Source: Zhongshania aliphaticivorans (GTDB lineage Bacteria > Pseudomonadota > Gammaproteobacteria > Pseudomonadales > Spongiibacteraceae). From it: DNA of 64,000 bases. A program made the position numbers and the translations under genes. Under the pieces are notes generated by a model, which saw only the letters and a list, made by a program, of their open reading frames with translations, made no database searches and was not told the DNA's origin. The DNA is taken from assembly GCF_902705875.1 (NCBI RefSeq), contig NZ_CACSIK010000002.1, positions 231,121 to 295,120 of the forward strand, in the 5' to 3' direction. Shown here piece after piece: positions 1-9,661 of this stretch. Every line of letters starts with the position of its first letter. Position 1 is the first letter of the stretch.

Positions 1-1
1 C

Positions 2-374
<373 letters not shown>

Positions 375-604
375 AAACTGTTAACAAATCAAAGCAGTCG
401 ATGCGCGCTGCTGTTTGAGGCGTTGAGGCTTTAGAATTACTCCGCTCAGTGTCCGCTAACGATGGATTGTTTCCTTCAATTTACCTTGGCGATTGCCCGC
501 TAATTTACCTATGCCGTCGTTTATGGCGCACGATAAAAGCACCTTACTATAAGTTGGCCACGGACCATTTTACCGGTGGCCAAAGTGGACATCTTGAGGG
601 TGAA
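375..604. other. Intergenic stretch with possible insertion-sequence remnant
   Basis: No convincing gene. An open frame on the plus strand (449-715) runs antisense over the end of the next gene and has no protein-like features. Around 555-600 the sequence contains two copies of GGTGGCC/GTGGCC-type words next to TAAGTTGGCCACGGACC and AAGTGGACATCTTGAGGGTG, which resembles the terminal repeats of IS21-like elements. No transposase remains nearby, so this is only a suspected scar separating the accessory brnTA pair from the housekeeping operon. Confidence 0.3.
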
Positions 605-1249
605 TCAACACGTGTTGCGATTGAAATACACTATATAGCTTCCGGTGTCAGGGCTTTTTCGATAAGCAGCTTGAGCGGCTACTGCGCTCAAGTAGTTAAT
701 ATTGTCCCAGAGTAACAGTGTTTGTAGTGGTGTTTCACGCCATAAGGAATAACGTCCCTGATATTGCCGGTCAATCGTGATCATACTGAGTCCCGCTGCT
801 TGCTTGGCGAATTGTATTGGTTTTTGCAGGATGATATTTCGACCTTCTACCCTGACCGCCTCATTAATTTCGACGGTATCTTCATGCAGTAGTGCGCAGA
901 TGTCTCCCGCGTGGGGCGGGGTTTGTCTGCCGGCTGGCAGGCGCAGGTGTTGTGTTCCCTTTAATTGACAGCGCCAATATGACGGTTGCTGTATAAGCGG
1001 AATAGACTGGAATTGGACATTGCTGAGTGCATAGCTAATACACAGCGCTACGTTGGCAGTAGCTTGTACAATGTTGCCATTGGACAATTTTACTTGGCCG
1101 CTTAGCAGCTGACAGTCGCAGCGGCCACAATTGCCATTTCGACAGCTGCGAGTCACAGCTAGTCCCGCGGCAAGACATTGCTCAAGGAGTGTTTCGTCCT
1201 GATAAAGGGATAAGCTAAACGGCGGTGTTATGGTGCTGAGAGTGAGCAC
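605..1249 (-). CDS. 2Fe-2S ferredoxin-domain protein
   Basis: A 214-residue protein whose first 85 residues are a plant-type [2Fe-2S] ferredoxin domain: the cluster motif is CRNGNCGRC (three cysteines) with the fourth cysteine in ALCISYA. Such domains carry one-electron transfer for reductases and oxygenases. The rest, about 120 residues, is not recognised; it is not an obvious FAD/NAD reductase because no flavin or nucleotide motif is visible. The gene starts with GTG two bases after the rdgB stop codon, so it is probably translationally coupled as the last gene of the yggS-rdgB operon. In Pseudomonas this place is held by hemW (from memory), so the gene is a lineage-specific replacement. 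Electron partner unknown. Confidence 0.7.
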   Translation of the reverse strand: MLTLSTITPPFSLSLYQDETLLEQCLAAGLAVTRSCRNGNCGRCDCQLLSGQVKLSNGNIVQATANVALCISYALSNVQFQSIPLIQQPSYWRCQLKGTQHLRLPAGRQTPPHAGDICALLHEDTVEINEAVRVEGRNIILQKPIQFAKQAAGLSMITIDRQYQGRYSLWRETPLQTLLLWDNINYLSAVAAQAAYRKSPDTGSYIVYFNRNTC

Positions 1250-1251
1250 CG

Positions 1252-1866
1252 CTAAGCACCAAGATATTCAGCACGCAATCTGGGTAATAACTGTTTTAGC
1301 GCGAGCGCTCGGTGACTCATTTGATTCTTTTGCGCTTTATTGAGTTCTGCGGAGCTAAGATCTAGGTCGTTGACCAGAAAAAGTGGGTCGTAACCAAAGC
1401 CATTATTGCCGCGTGGCGAAGTAAGAATTGAGCCCTGCCAAAGGCCTTCGCATAGCAGGGGCGCGGGGTCGTCGGCATGGCGAACAAAGGCTAGAGCGCA
1501 GTGAAAGTGGGCGTTTCTATTTGTTTCACCGTCGAGCGCGGCTAATAATTTGGTATTGTTGTCGGCATCTTGGGCGTGCTCGCCAGCGTAACGGGCGGAG
1601 TAAATGCCCGGAGCTCCGCCGAGGGCGTCTACACAGAGTCCTGAATCATCAGCCAGCGCTGGGCAGCCGCTTTGCCGTGCGGCGTTGCGGGCTTTTAAAA
1701 TGGCATTTTCGATAAAACTCAGGCCGTTTTCCTCGGCCTCTACCACATCAAAATCGGCTTGGCTGCGCAGCGTGATGCCTAGCTGGCCGAGTAAATCATT
1801 TAGTTCTTGTAGCTTGCCGCGATTACCGCTGGCCAAGACCACGGTGTTAGTGTCTGAATGTGTCAT
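1252..1866 (-). CDS. rdgB: dITP/XTP pyrophosphatase (RdgB/HAM1 family)
   Basis: A 204-residue protein of normal family length. The N-terminal [12 protein letters not shown] is the HAM1 nucleotide-binding signature, followed by [20 protein letters not shown] and, near the C-terminus, the FGYDPLF motif. These match RdgB, which hydrolyses dITP, dHapTP and XTP to monophosphates and so keeps deaminated purines out of DNA. The gene lies four bases downstream of the DUF4426 gene in the same direction and directly ahead of the ferredoxin-domain gene. The same neighbour order (metW, DUF4426, rdgB) is known from Pseudomonas. Confidence 0.97.
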   Translation of the reverse strand: MTHSDTNTVVLASGNRGKLQELNDLLGQLGITLRSQADFDVVEAEENGLSFIENAILKARNAARQSGCPALADDSGLCVDALGGAPGIYSARYAGEHAQDADNNTKLLAALDGETNRNAHFHCALAFVRHADDPAPLLCEGLWQGSILTSPRGNNGFGYDPLFLVNDLDLSSAELNKAQKNQMSHRALALKQLLPRLRAEYLGA

Positions 1867-1869
1867 TGC

Positions 1870-2343
1870 TTATTCTTCTAAATACAGCATTTTGTTGAAT
1901 TGGATATCGTAGCTGGGGCGATTATCGACACTGACTGATAATCGAAAGTCTTGGCGTTCGTCATTATCAAGCTCAAATTGGGCGATATAATAAATGGCAT
2001 CCTGCTCGATGATTTCTTTAAATTCTAGCGGCGTGCGGTGAATGAGGTCGGAGCTGCTACCTTTGACATTGGCACGCACAGCAATATTGCTGGTGTCGAG
2101 CTGGCGGCGAACCGAAACATTGATAAGAAATTTATCGTCGCCACGAACAATGCCGTAACTTTTGGCAACCTGCGGGGTGAGAAAAGTGGTGTTCAATACA
2201 TTGTAATGAACTGTGTCTTTGCCAAAGCTCGAACTCGTTGCGGTGGCTGAGTGAGCCTCTTGGGCGTGACTAGCCACACTGAACATAGCACTAAAGATCA
2301 GTGCAATTGTGGCGACATAGTTTGGTCGTTTTTTGAAGAGCAT
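1870..2343 (-). CDS. DUF4426 family periplasmic protein
   Basis: A 157-residue protein with a clear signal peptide (hydrophobic TIALIFSAMFSVASHAQ, cleavage likely after SHA-Q). The mature part contains the HYNVLNTTFLTPQVAKSYGI block typical of DUF4426, a domain of unknown function found beside metW/rdgB in many gammaproteobacteria. It is predicted to be periplasmic with mainly beta structure. It sits between metW and rdgB, 13 and 3 bases away, so it is in the same operon. Its function is not known, and no catalytic residues can be named. Confidence 0.88.
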   Translation of the reverse strand: MLFKKRPNYVATIALIFSAMFSVASHAQEAHSATATSSSFGKDTVHYNVLNTTFLTPQVAKSYGIVRGDDKFLINVSVRRQLDTSNIAVRANVKGSSSDLIHRTPLEFKEIIEQDAIYYIAQFELDNDERQDFRLSVSVDNRPSYDIQFNKMLYLEE

Positions 2344-2356
2344 ATGCGTTCCGCCG

Positions 2357-2947
2357 TTATTTACTAATGTGATAAACCGCTGTTACACCCAGTAAATTGG
2401 GGAAGCGGTTGGCAATGGGAGACTGGTTATTATCGGCACCAATAACGCTACTGTGTAGTATGCGTATGTGTTTTTCACTGCACAGCGCTTCAAAATCTTT
2501 CACCGTACAAAAGTGGATGTTTGGCGTGTCATACCAGGTATAGGGTAAAAATTTAGAGACTGGCATTTTGCCTTGATGACCCAAATACCAGCGGCTACGC
2601 CAGTGACCAAAATTGGGAAAGGTCACAATGCATTCACGACCAACGCGCAGCATTTCGTCAATTACCAAATGCGGATAGCGCAAGGTTTGTAGGGCGAGGG
2701 TCATAACGACCATGTCAAAGCTGTCGTCGCGGAAGTTGCCTAGGCCAACATTGAGGTCGTGTTCAATGACATTAACACCGCGAGCCAGCGCTTGAGTAAT
2801 GTTTTTGGGGTCTATATCGAGACCAACGCCGGAGACATTTTTCTCTTTTGCCAGAGTTTCTAATAGCGTGCCGTCGCCACAGCCAAGGTCGAGCACGCGG
2901 CTGTCGGGTTTAATCCACGGCTGAATCAGGGTTAGGTCAAATCGCAT
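2357..2947 (-). CDS. metW: Methionine biosynthesis protein MetW
   Basis: A 196-residue class I methyltransferase-fold protein. It starts [12 protein letters not shown] and has the SAM-binding motif [13 protein letters not shown] at about residue 20, matching MetW. MetW works with MetX: it raises homoserine acyltransferase activity, and its start overlaps the metX stop by 11 bases, consistent with translational coupling. A TTG six bases upstream is in frame, but the family's conserved N-terminus begins at this ATG. The motif [16 protein letters not shown] in the second half is also characteristic. Confidence 0.95.
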   Translation of the reverse strand: MRFDLTLIQPWIKPDSRVLDLGCGDGTLLETLAKEKNVSGVGLDIDPKNITQALARGVNVIEHDLNVGLGNFRDDSFDMVVMTLALQTLRYPHLVIDEMLRVGRECIVTFPNFGHWRSRWYLGHQGKMPVSKFLPYTWYDTPNIHFCTVKDFEALCSEKHIRILHSSVIGADNNQSPIANRFPNLLGVTAVYHISK

Positions 2948-4121
2948 GGCCAAGCTCCTGTTTGAGTCGTTTCATATAAGCGTGGAATACATCCATATAG
3001 CGGGGGATGGGAATCAGAAATGCGTCGTGACCGTGATCGGCTTTAATGACGCTGTAACTGACAGATTTGTTGGCGGCAACAAGGGCGTCGACGATCTCTC
3101 TAGAGCGCGCCGGTGCAAAGCGCCAATCGGTGGTGAAGGATACAACCATAAAGGCACACTTAGCGTGTTTAAAGGCTTCTACGGGATCGTCGTTATATTC
3201 TCGAGCTAAGTCGTAGTAGTCCAGCGCTTTTGTCATCAGCAAATAGGTGTTGGCATCAAAGCTACTGGAGAAGGCTTCGCCTTGATAGCGAAGATAACTT
3301 TCTACTTCAAATTCTATGGCGGTTTCGGCGCTGGCTCCAAGTGACAGATTGCCGGTTTTTAGTTCGCGGCCAAACTTTTGCTTCATGCCGTCTTCAGACA
3401 GGTAGGTGATATGACCAACCATTCTTGCCAGCCCCAATCCCTGTTTTGGCAGGGTGTTGTGCTCTAAATAGCGACCTTCGTGAAAGTTTGCATCGGAGGT
3501 GATGGCCTTTCTGGCAATTTCGTTAAACGCGATATTTTGCGCAGATAACTTCATGGCAGAGGCAATAACAATACAGTGGCGCAGGGCATCTGGGTATTCC
3601 AGCGCCCAGCGCATGGCCTGCATACCACCCAAGCTGCCGCCAATAATGGCTGCCCATTGGCTAATGCCAAAATGCTCCATCATTAGGTGTTGGCTTTCTA
3701 CCCAGTCGCGACAGCGCAGCGGGGGGAAGTCTGGCCCCCAAGGCTTGCCTGTGTCGGGGTTAATCGAGGTTGGCCCCGTTGAGCCATGGCAGCCGCCAAT
3801 ATTATTAATACTGAGTACAAAGAATACATTGGTGTCGATGGGCTTGCCCGGCCCTATGCAGCTGTCCCACCAACCGGCTTTGCGGTCAGTTTCACTGTGT
3901 TTACCCGCCGCGTGGTGATGCCCACTTAAAGCATGGCAGATTAAAATCCCGTTTGATTTGTCGGCATTTAGCTCGCCGTAGGTTTCATAAACAATATCGT
4001 GCTCAGGCAGCGAGCGGCCACAGGCTAGCTCTAAGGGCTGGTCGAAGTGCAGTGTTTGCGGGGTAACGATACCCACGCTATCCGTATCTGCATTTGCTGA
4101 ATTGGGTGGTGCTTGTTTCAT
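2937..4121 (-). CDS. metX: Homoserine O-acyltransferase MetX
   Basis: A 394-residue alpha/beta hydrolase-fold enzyme of full length. It shows the nucleophile elbow [10 protein letters not shown] (catalytic serine), [13 protein letters not shown] in the N-terminal part, and the C-terminal histidine in [11 protein letters not shown]. MetX transfers an acyl group from acyl-CoA to homoserine, the first committed step of methionine synthesis. Many gammaproteobacterial MetX proteins paired with MetW are succinyl- rather than acetyltransferases; this sequence alone does not settle the donor. The start is ATG with an AAGGAT box about 11 bases upstream. The 79 bases between yggU and metX hold no recognised SAM riboswitch. 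Confidence 0.96.
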   Translation of the reverse strand: MKQAPPNSANADTDSVGIVTPQTLHFDQPLELACGRSLPEHDIVYETYGELNADKSNGILICHALSGHHHAAGKHSETDRKAGWWDSCIGPGKPIDTNVFFVLSINNIGGCHGSTGPTSINPDTGKPWGPDFPPLRCRDWVESQHLMMEHFGISQWAAIIGGSLGGMQAMRWALEYPDALRHCIVIASAMKLSAQNIAFNEIARKAITSDANFHEGRYLEHNTLPKQGLGLARMVGHITYLSEDGMKQKFGRELKTGNLSLGASAETAIEFEVESYLRYQGEAFSSSFDANTYLLMTKALDYYDLAREYNDDPVEAFKHAKCAFMVVSFTTDWRFAPARSREIVDALVAANKSVSYSVIKADHGHDAFLIPIPRYMDVFHAYMKRLKQELGHAI

Positions 4122-4200
4122 TTGGACCGATATCCTTGTGAGCTGATGTTGTTGGAACCATCAGCGGCTTGAGCATGTGGTGCCGGCCGTTAAAACGGTC

Positions 4201-4509
4201 TTACATTGCTGATTTTATTACTGCCAGTGCCTTGGGTATTTTAAGTGGCGCTGAAATTTTAAGGGTTTTTTGCCGACTTTGCGCGCCGGCAGTGAGTTCA
4301 ACTGCGTTTTTGCTAAGCCCAAATTCTTTGGCAATAAAGGCGATCAAGCCGGCATTGGCCTTGCCGTCACTTGCCGCTGCGCGAACCCGTATTTTTAATC
4401 TGTCGCCGTGCTGACCTGAAAACTCATTGCTGCTGGCACCCGGTTGAATATGGCAGAACAAGGTTAAGTTACCATTATGCCAACGATAAAATGTCGGCGT
4501 TTCCGCCAT
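4201..4509 (-). CDS. yggU: DUF167/YggU family protein
   Basis: A 102-residue protein of the YggU/DUF167 family. It carries the typical core VQPGASSNEFSGQHGDRLKIRV-like strand and KANAGLIAFIAKEFGLSK helix, quoted here only in pieces: QPGASSNEF, LKIRVRAAASDGKANA and FGLSKNAVEL. The family is widespread and its molecular role is unknown. The gene is three bases downstream of yggT, a pairing found throughout gammaproteobacteria, and belongs to the same operon. Confidence 0.92.
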   Translation of the reverse strand: MAETPTFYRWHNGNLTLFCHIQPGASSNEFSGQHGDRLKIRVRAAASDGKANAGLIAFIAKEFGLSKNAVELTAGAQSRQKTLKISAPLKIPKALAVIKSAM

Positions 4510-4512
4510 GAC

Positions 4513-5100
4513 CTACAACCCCATAACGAGTACTGGGTGAAGGCCTGCGCTGGCAGCCACGTGGCGTAATAACACCTCGAGTACATTGATGCATAGAAAC
4601 ACTAAAATGGGAGACAGGTCTAGGCCACCCATTGATGGTAGTAATTTACGAAATGGCATCATCACCGGCTCGGTAATTTGATACAGAATTTGGGCGGCGG
4701 GATGGGCGCCGCCTTGGGCAATCCAGCTCATGATGATATTGCCGATGATGGCAAAGAAATATAAGTTTAATACCGCGCTACACAAACCAATGGCAGACCA
4801 AATAACAAGTTGTGCAGGATTGGGAAAGCCGCCGCTGTAAATTTTGAATAATAAGGCGATGCCAATACCTTGGGCGATAAAGGCTAGCAATAATGATGCG
4901 GTATCAATTTTGCCGACGCTGGGGATTATTTTACGTAGAGGAATAACCAGTGGGTTGGTTGCCTTAACCAAAAACTGGCAGATAGGGTTGTAAAAATCCG
5001 CGCGAACTAATTGAAGAATCAGCCGTAACAGGAACGCCATCATCGCTAAGCTAACGACGGTGTTTAATAGCATGGTAGTAATTTCAGCAGCAGCAGACAT
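4513..5100 (-). CDS. yggT: YggT family integral membrane protein
   Basis: A 195-residue, strongly hydrophobic protein with two tandem YGGT repeats. The first repeat covers roughly residues 5-75 (FLLRLILQLVRADFYNPICQ), the second roughly 105-180 (IMSWIAQGGAHPAAQIL followed by PVMMPFRKLLPSMGG). About four transmembrane helices are expected. YggT proteins have been linked to osmotic stress and, in other lineages, to division-site placement (Ylm proteins), but the role in gammaproteobacteria is unclear. The gene is four bases downstream of proC, the conserved position. Confidence 0.93.
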   Translation of the reverse strand: MSAAAEITTMLLNTVVSLAMMAFLLRLILQLVRADFYNPICQFLVKATNPLVIPLRKIIPSVGKIDTASLLLAFIAQGIGIALLFKIYSGGFPNPAQLVIWSAIGLCSAVLNLYFFAIIGNIIMSWIAQGGAHPAAQILYQITEPVMMPFRKLLPSMGGLDLSPILVFLCINVLEVLLRHVAASAGLHPVLVMGL

Positions 5101-5104
5101 GCGG

Positions 5105-5932
5105 CTATTCCCCTTCTAGTTCAATGGCGAGTTCTTCGGCGCGGACTCGGGCACCGTCCAGTGCTTGTGCAAATAATTGGCGTAAGCCGCCTTCTTCTAA
5201 TGTGTTGATGGCACGTTCGGTGGTGCCTTTTGGTGAGGTAACACGGCGTCTAAGCTCGGCGACGTCAACATCGCTAGCCATCGCCATTTGCGCGGCACCT
5301 AATGCGGTTTGCAAGGTGAGTTGTTTGGCAACATCATTGCTTAAACCCATGTCTCGCCCTGCGGCTTGCATGGCCTCCATAACTAAAAAGAAATAGGCTG
5401 GGCCACTGCCCGATACCGCGGTGACAGCGTCGAGTTGGCTTTCTTGCTCTACCCACAACGCGAGGCCGACGGCCTCTAAAATGGTGGTGGCTTGCTGGCG
5501 TTGTAGGTCGCTAACCTGGGTGTTGGCGTAGAGCGCGGTTGCGCCGCTGCGAACTAGGGCAGGCGTGTTGGGCATGCAGCGCACAATAGCGGGCGAGCCT
5601 CCTAGCCAATTGGCTAAGCTGTCACTCGTCACACCGGCAGCAATGGAGATGACCAAGGGCTGGTGTGTTTTAACCGCGTCAGCAATGTCGCTTGCGACCA
5701 GTTTCATAATTTGCGGTTTCACCGCCAGAATGACGACATTGACGTTGGCGATAAGCGCATTGTTGTCACTGCCCGTATTCACCGCAGCCACATCTTTAAG
5801 CTTAGCTAAGCTTTCGGTATTGGGATCGCTGGCCCATATTTTCTCAGCAGCGATGCCACTAGCTACCAGACCGCCGATAATACTGGACGCCATGTTTCCG
5901 CCGCCAATAAAACCAATTCGCATATCTTCCAC
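5105..5932 (-). CDS. proC: Pyrroline-5-carboxylate reductase ProC
   Basis: A 275-residue reductase. The NAD(P)-binding Rossmann motif IGFIGGGNMASSIIGGL lies at the N-terminus, and the C-terminal dimerisation signature SGSGPAYFFLVMEAM and VTSPKGTTERAI are both present. ProC catalyses the last step of proline synthesis. The listed start is a GTG preceded by a GGGG box at a 7-base spacing; the ATG nine bases further in (start 5923, MRIGFIGGG) is an equally reasonable start because family members begin with that sequence. Direction and spacing place it in the yggS-proC-yggT-yggU group. Confidence 0.96.
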   Translation of the reverse strand: MEDMRIGFIGGGNMASSIIGGLVASGIAAEKIWASDPNTESLAKLKDVAAVNTGSDNNALIANVNVVILAVKPQIMKLVASDIADAVKTHQPLVISIAAGVTSDSLANWLGGSPAIVRCMPNTPALVRSGATALYANTQVSDLQRQQATTILEAVGLALWVEQESQLDAVTAVSGSGPAYFFLVMEAMQAAGRDMGLSNDVAKQLTLQTALGAAQMAMASDVDVAELRRRVTSPKGTTERAINTLEEGGLRQLFAQALDGARVRAEELAIELEGE

Positions 5933-6043
5933 GTTATATCCCCGTTAACTCAATGCCAGATCCACGTTATTAGGCCGTGGCTGGAAATTCCGCCGGCAAG
6001 TATATCAGTCTCTTTTTACAACTGGCAGTCGAAGCGGCTGAGT

Positions 6044-6751
6044 TCATGGCTTTGCTGTGGGGCGAGGCCCGAATATATCGCTGCCAATGCGTACGATTGT
6101 TGCCCCTTCTGCAATGGCTGACTCCATATCGCCAGACATGCCCATAGATAGCGTGTCTAGTGATGCCTGCGGGAAGGCATTTTTGAGGTCGGTAAGGATG
6201 TTTTCCAGTGCCGCAAAATTTTGTCGTTGCTCTTGGGCGTTAGAGGTTTGCACCGGAATGGCCATGAGCCCACGCAAAATAAGCCGAGGTTGCTTGAGGG
6301 CAAGGGCAGCCAGCTCTATGACGTCTGTGGCTGGGATGCCGGCTTTGCTCGACTCGTCATTCAGGTTAATTTGCAGGCAAACGTTTAAAGGGGGTAATTC
6401 CGCTGGGCGCTGATCGTTGAGTCGAGTGATGATTTTGGCGCGGTCAACACTGTGAACCCAGTCAAAATGGCTGGCAATGGCGCGGGTTTTGTTGGTCTGA
6501 ATCGGGCCGATAAAGTGCCACTGTAATTCCGGAGATGTTAGCTGTCGTTGTTTGTCTAGGGCTTCTTGAAGGTAGTTTTCGCCTAGGTGGGTTAGCCCTG
6601 CGGCTATCGCTTCGGAAATTTCTGCCGCATTGCGGGTTTTGGTCACCGCCATGAGTATTGGTGGTGATTGGCGCTGATAAAGTTGGCAGGCAGCCTCTAT
6701 ACGTGCCTGAATTGCTGCTATATTGTTTTGTATATTGATTTGCGTGCTCAT
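6044..6751 (-). CDS. yggS: PLP-binding homeostasis protein YggS
   Basis: A 235-residue alanine-racemase-like single-domain protein. The pyridoxal-phosphate lysine lies in LMAVTKTRNAAEI near residue 36, followed by GENYLQEAL, WHFIGPIQTNK, and the C-terminal SMGMSGDMESAIAEGATIVRIG signature (quoted in parts: SMGMSGDME, VRIGSDIFG). The family (COG0325) keeps free PLP levels in balance and has no known enzymatic turnover. It is divergent from pilT with about 230 bases between them, which must hold the promoters for both directions, and is the first gene of the minus-strand operon. Confidence 0.95.
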   Translation of the reverse strand: MSTQINIQNNIAAIQARIEAACQLYQRQSPPILMAVTKTRNAAEISEAIAAGLTHLGENYLQEALDKQRQLTSPELQWHFIGPIQTNKTRAIASHFDWVHSVDRAKIITRLNDQRPAELPPLNVCLQINLNDESSKAGIPATDVIELAALALKQPRLILRGLMAIPVQTSNAQEQRQNFAALENILTDLKNAFPQASLDTLSMGMSGDMESAIAEGATIVRIGSDIFGPRPTAKP

Positions 6752-6981
6752 GATTAAAGTATGCCTTATGAGACCTTCTTGTCCATCGCCTTAGAATAAA
6801 ACCTAGATTAAGTGTGGCGCGGCCTATAGTAACAGGCAATTGGCATCATTTTATGCTGTACGACCCACTACTGCGCGGTATACAGTTTTAGTCTTAGAGT
6901 TAGCTTTGCCGCTTAATTTGGCATACAAAGAATGCAGAGCCCGTCCGCTGAAACTTGTTTTGATGCCGCTTGAGGACTTTC

Positions 6982-8016
6982 ATGGATATCACAGAATTAC
7001 TCGCTTTTAGTGCCAAACAGAATGCATCTGACCTGCATTTGTCTGCAGGCTTGCCGCCGATGATTCGTGTTGACGGTGATGTGCGGCGTATTAATTTGCC
7101 ACCGCTAGAGCATCGTGAAGTACACGCCTTAATTTATGAGATTATGAATGACCGCCAACGTCGCGATTACGAAGAGTTTTTAGAGACAGACTTTTCGTTT
7201 GAAGTGCCCGGCGTAGCCCGATTTAGGGTGAATGCCTTTAACCAGAACCGTGGCGCGGGTGCGGTTTTCCGTACCATTCCCTCTAAGGTATTGTCCTTGG
7301 AAGACCTTGGCATGGGGCAGGTTTTTAGAGATATTTCGATGATTCCGCGTGGTTTGGTGCTGGTCACAGGGCCAACGGGTTCGGGTAAATCAACAACCTT
7401 AGCGGCCATGATTGACTATATTAATGATAATAAATTTGATCATATATTGACGATTGAAGACCCTATTGAATTTGTTCACGAGTCCAAAAAATGCCTGCTG
7501 AACCAGCGCGAGGTTCACCGCGACACCCACGGTTTTAATGAGGCGCTGCGATCAGCCTTGCGTGAAGACCCCGATATTATCTTGGTTGGTGAATTGCGAG
7601 ACCTTGAAACGATTCGCTTAGCACTCACTGCGGCAGAAACAGGGCATTTGGTCTTTGGTACATTGCATACCACGTCAGCAGCTAAAACCATTGACCGGGT
7701 TGTGGATGTGTTTCCAGGTGAAGAAAAGGCCATGGTGCGCTCAATGCTGTCGGAATCGCTGCAAGCGGTTATTTCACAAACGTTATTGAAGAAGCCGGGC
7801 GGTGGACGGGTTGCAGCCCATGAAATCATGATCGGTACGCCAGCCATTCGGAATTTAATTCGCGAAGATAAGATCGCCCAGATGTATTCAGCCATTCAGT
7901 CTGGCGCTGCAGTTGGCATGCAGACCATCGATCAGTGTTTGAAAGACCTACTGCAAAAACATTTAATTAATCGAGATGCGGCGCGCAGTAAAGCCCGTTT
8001 CCCTGAAAATTTTTAA
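6982..8016 (+). CDS. pilT: Type IV pilus retraction ATPase PilT
   Basis: A 344-residue secretion/pilus ATPase. It begins MDITELLAFSAKQNASDLHL, carries Walker A GPTGSGKSTTLAAMI near residue 135, the aspartate box with EDPIEFVHESK, Walker B ILVGELRDLETI and the His box GTLHTTSAAKT. PilT powers pilus depolymerisation and therefore twitching motility. An in-frame TTG 12 bases upstream exists, but GAGGA (6972-6976) stands five bases before this ATG and the family N-terminus starts here. It is followed by pilU, as in Pseudomonas. Confidence 0.97.
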   Translation: MDITELLAFSAKQNASDLHLSAGLPPMIRVDGDVRRINLPPLEHREVHALIYEIMNDRQRRDYEEFLETDFSFEVPGVARFRVNAFNQNRGAGAVFRTIPSKVLSLEDLGMGQVFRDISMIPRGLVLVTGPTGSGKSTTLAAMIDYINDNKFDHILTIEDPIEFVHESKKCLLNQREVHRDTHGFNEALRSALREDPDIILVGELRDLETIRLALTAAETGHLVFGTLHTTSAAKTIDRVVDVFPGEEKAMVRSMLSESLQAVISQTLLKKPGGGRVAAHEIMIGTPAIRNLIREDKIAQMYSAIQSGAAVGMQTIDQCLKDLLQKHLINRDAARSKARFPENF

Positions 8017-8054
8017 TGCTTCTCTAGTAGAGGCGTCAGGTTGAGGGTAAGACC

Positions 8055-9212
8055 TTGGAAATTGAAAAGTTACTAAGAATTATGCAGGAAAAAGGCGCCT
8101 CGGATTTGTTTATCTCTGCGGGCGTTGCACCTTCAATCAAGGTAAACGGACAGATGGTGCCGATGAGCAGCAATACCCTCAGCCCGGAAAAGGCCCGGGA
8201 GGTGGTGCTGGGGGTGATGAATGATCAACAGCGCCGGGAATTTGTTAGGGATAAAGAGTGTAATTTCGCCATTAGTTTACGCGGGATTGGCCGCTTCCGG
8301 GTAAGTGCGTTTTATCAGCGGAATTTGGTTGGTATGGTGCTGCGTAGAATAGAGATGAATATTCCAACCTCGGACTCACTCGGGCTGCCAGAGATTATCA
8401 AAGAGTTGGCGATGACCAAACGCGGTCTGATTATTTTTGTTGGCGCCACGGGTACCGGTAAGTCGACCTCATTGGCGTCAATGATTGGTCATCGCAATGA
8501 GAACTCTCGCGGTCATATTATTACGGTCGAAGACCCTATTGAATTTGTCCATCAGCACCGAGGTTGTATTGTTACCCAGCGTGAGGTGGGTATCGATACC
8601 GAGTCGTTTGAAGTGGCCCTTAAAAATATGCTGCGGCAGGCCCCCGACGTTATCATGATCGGTGAGGTTCGTACCCGTGAAGCCATGGAACAAGCCATTA
8701 CGTTTGCGGAAACCGGCCATTTGTGTCTGTGTACCCTGCACGCGAATAACGCCAACCAAGCATTAGACCGCATTTTGCATTTCTTTCCGGGTGAGCGACA
8801 CCAGCAGTTATGGATGGACCTGTCCTTGAATTTAAAAGCGATGGTGGCTCAGCAGTTGGTGCCAACTCGCGACGGTGAGGGTCGGCGTGCATGTGTAGAG
8901 ATTTTATTGAATAGCCCGCTGGCCTCTGACCTAATTCGTAAAGGCGATGTGGCCGGTGTTAAAGATTTAATGAGGCAGTCTACCGAGCTGGGCATGCAAA
9001 CCTTTGATCAGGCGCTTTACGATTTATATGTGAGCGGCGATATTACTTACGAAGATGCCATAGCACACGCTGACTCAGCCAATGATTTACGCTTATTGAT
9101 TAAACTCGGTGCGGATAATAATCCAGAGCAAATGACGAAAATGGCGGGAGGCTTGACCATGGAGGACGAGGAGCCTGGTCACCCACCGTCGCGAGGCGGT
9201 TATTTGCGATAG
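8055..9212 (+). CDS. pilU: Type IV pilus retraction-associated ATPase PilU
   Basis: A 385-residue PilT paralogue. It has Walker A GATGTGKSTSLASMIG, the EDPIEFVHQH block, Walker B IMIGEVRTREAM and the His box CTLHANNANQALD. The longer C-terminal tail with acidic residues and GLTMEDEEPG is typical of PilU rather than PilT. PilU assists PilT under high retraction load. The start is a TTG giving MEIEKLLRIMQEKGASDLF, which matches the family N-terminus; a GAGGG box precedes it. The gene converges on ruvX with only 11 bases between stop codons. Confidence 0.95.
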   Translation: MEIEKLLRIMQEKGASDLFISAGVAPSIKVNGQMVPMSSNTLSPEKAREVVLGVMNDQQRREFVRDKECNFAISLRGIGRFRVSAFYQRNLVGMVLRRIEMNIPTSDSLGLPEIIKELAMTKRGLIIFVGATGTGKSTSLASMIGHRNENSRGHIITVEDPIEFVHQHRGCIVTQREVGIDTESFEVALKNMLRQAPDVIMIGEVRTREAMEQAITFAETGHLCLCTLHANNANQALDRILHFFPGERHQQLWMDLSLNLKAMVAQQLVPTRDGEGRRACVEILLNSPLASDLIRKGDVAGVKDLMRQSTELGMQTFDQALYDLYVSGDITYEDAIAHADSANDLRLLIKLGADNNPEQMTKMAGGLTMEDEEPGHPPSRGGYLR

Positions 9213-9223
9213 CAGGCGCAATT

Positions 9224-9646
9224 TTAGGGCTCACGCATCCAGCTTTCTAATATTATCGCGGCACTGCGGCTGTCTATTGATTGGTTTTTAAAATCCCGGG
9301 AACCGGTGTCATCGATAATGTCGCCGCGCGCTTCAAAGCTGCTAAGACGTTCATCTGCAAAATGCACAGTAATACCAAAGCGGCCATGTATTCGGTTGCC
9401 AAATTTACGCGCCCGCAGAGACATCTCAGAGGTGCTGCCATCCATATTTAATGGCAGACCCACAATGACCGCATCTGGCTTCCAGTTAAGTAGCAGTGCC
9501 TCGATATCTTCCCAGCGTGGAATGCCGTCTTTGGCTTGCAGTGAGGCTTGCGGGCTGGCGGTTCCTGTCAGGGTTTGGCCCACGGCGCAGCCAATCCAGC
9601 GTAAACCAAAGTCAAAGCTGAGAAGTGTTTTTTCTTTGTGAGTCAT
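9224..9646 (-). CDS. ruvX: RuvX/YqgF family pre-16S rRNA nuclease (Holliday-junction resolvase-like)
   Basis: A 140-residue RNase H-fold protein of normal size. The first acidic motif is LLSFDFGLRWIGCAVG, followed by DAVIVGLPLNMDGS and FADERLSSFEA, matching YqgF/RuvX. Members process the 5' end of 16S rRNA and have been proposed as resolvases. It is followed in direction by no gene on this strand and preceded by algH, 15 bases away; algH-ruvX is a widely conserved pair. Confidence 0.95.
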   Translation of the reverse strand: MTHKEKTLLSFDFGLRWIGCAVGQTLTGTASPQASLQAKDGIPRWEDIEALLLNWKPDAVIVGLPLNMDGSTSEMSLRARKFGNRIHGRFGITVHFADERLSSFEARGDIIDDTGSRDFKNQSIDSRSAAIILESWMREP

Positions 9647-9661
9647 TGCGTTGCGGGTTTC

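Noticed and set aside
449..715. Plus-strand open frame after brnA
   Set aside because: It overlaps the ferredoxin-domain gene antisense and has no family character or ribosome-binding site.
4122..4200. SAM riboswitch upstream of metX
   Set aside because: The gap is only about 80 bases and shows no paired core of known SAM riboswitches.
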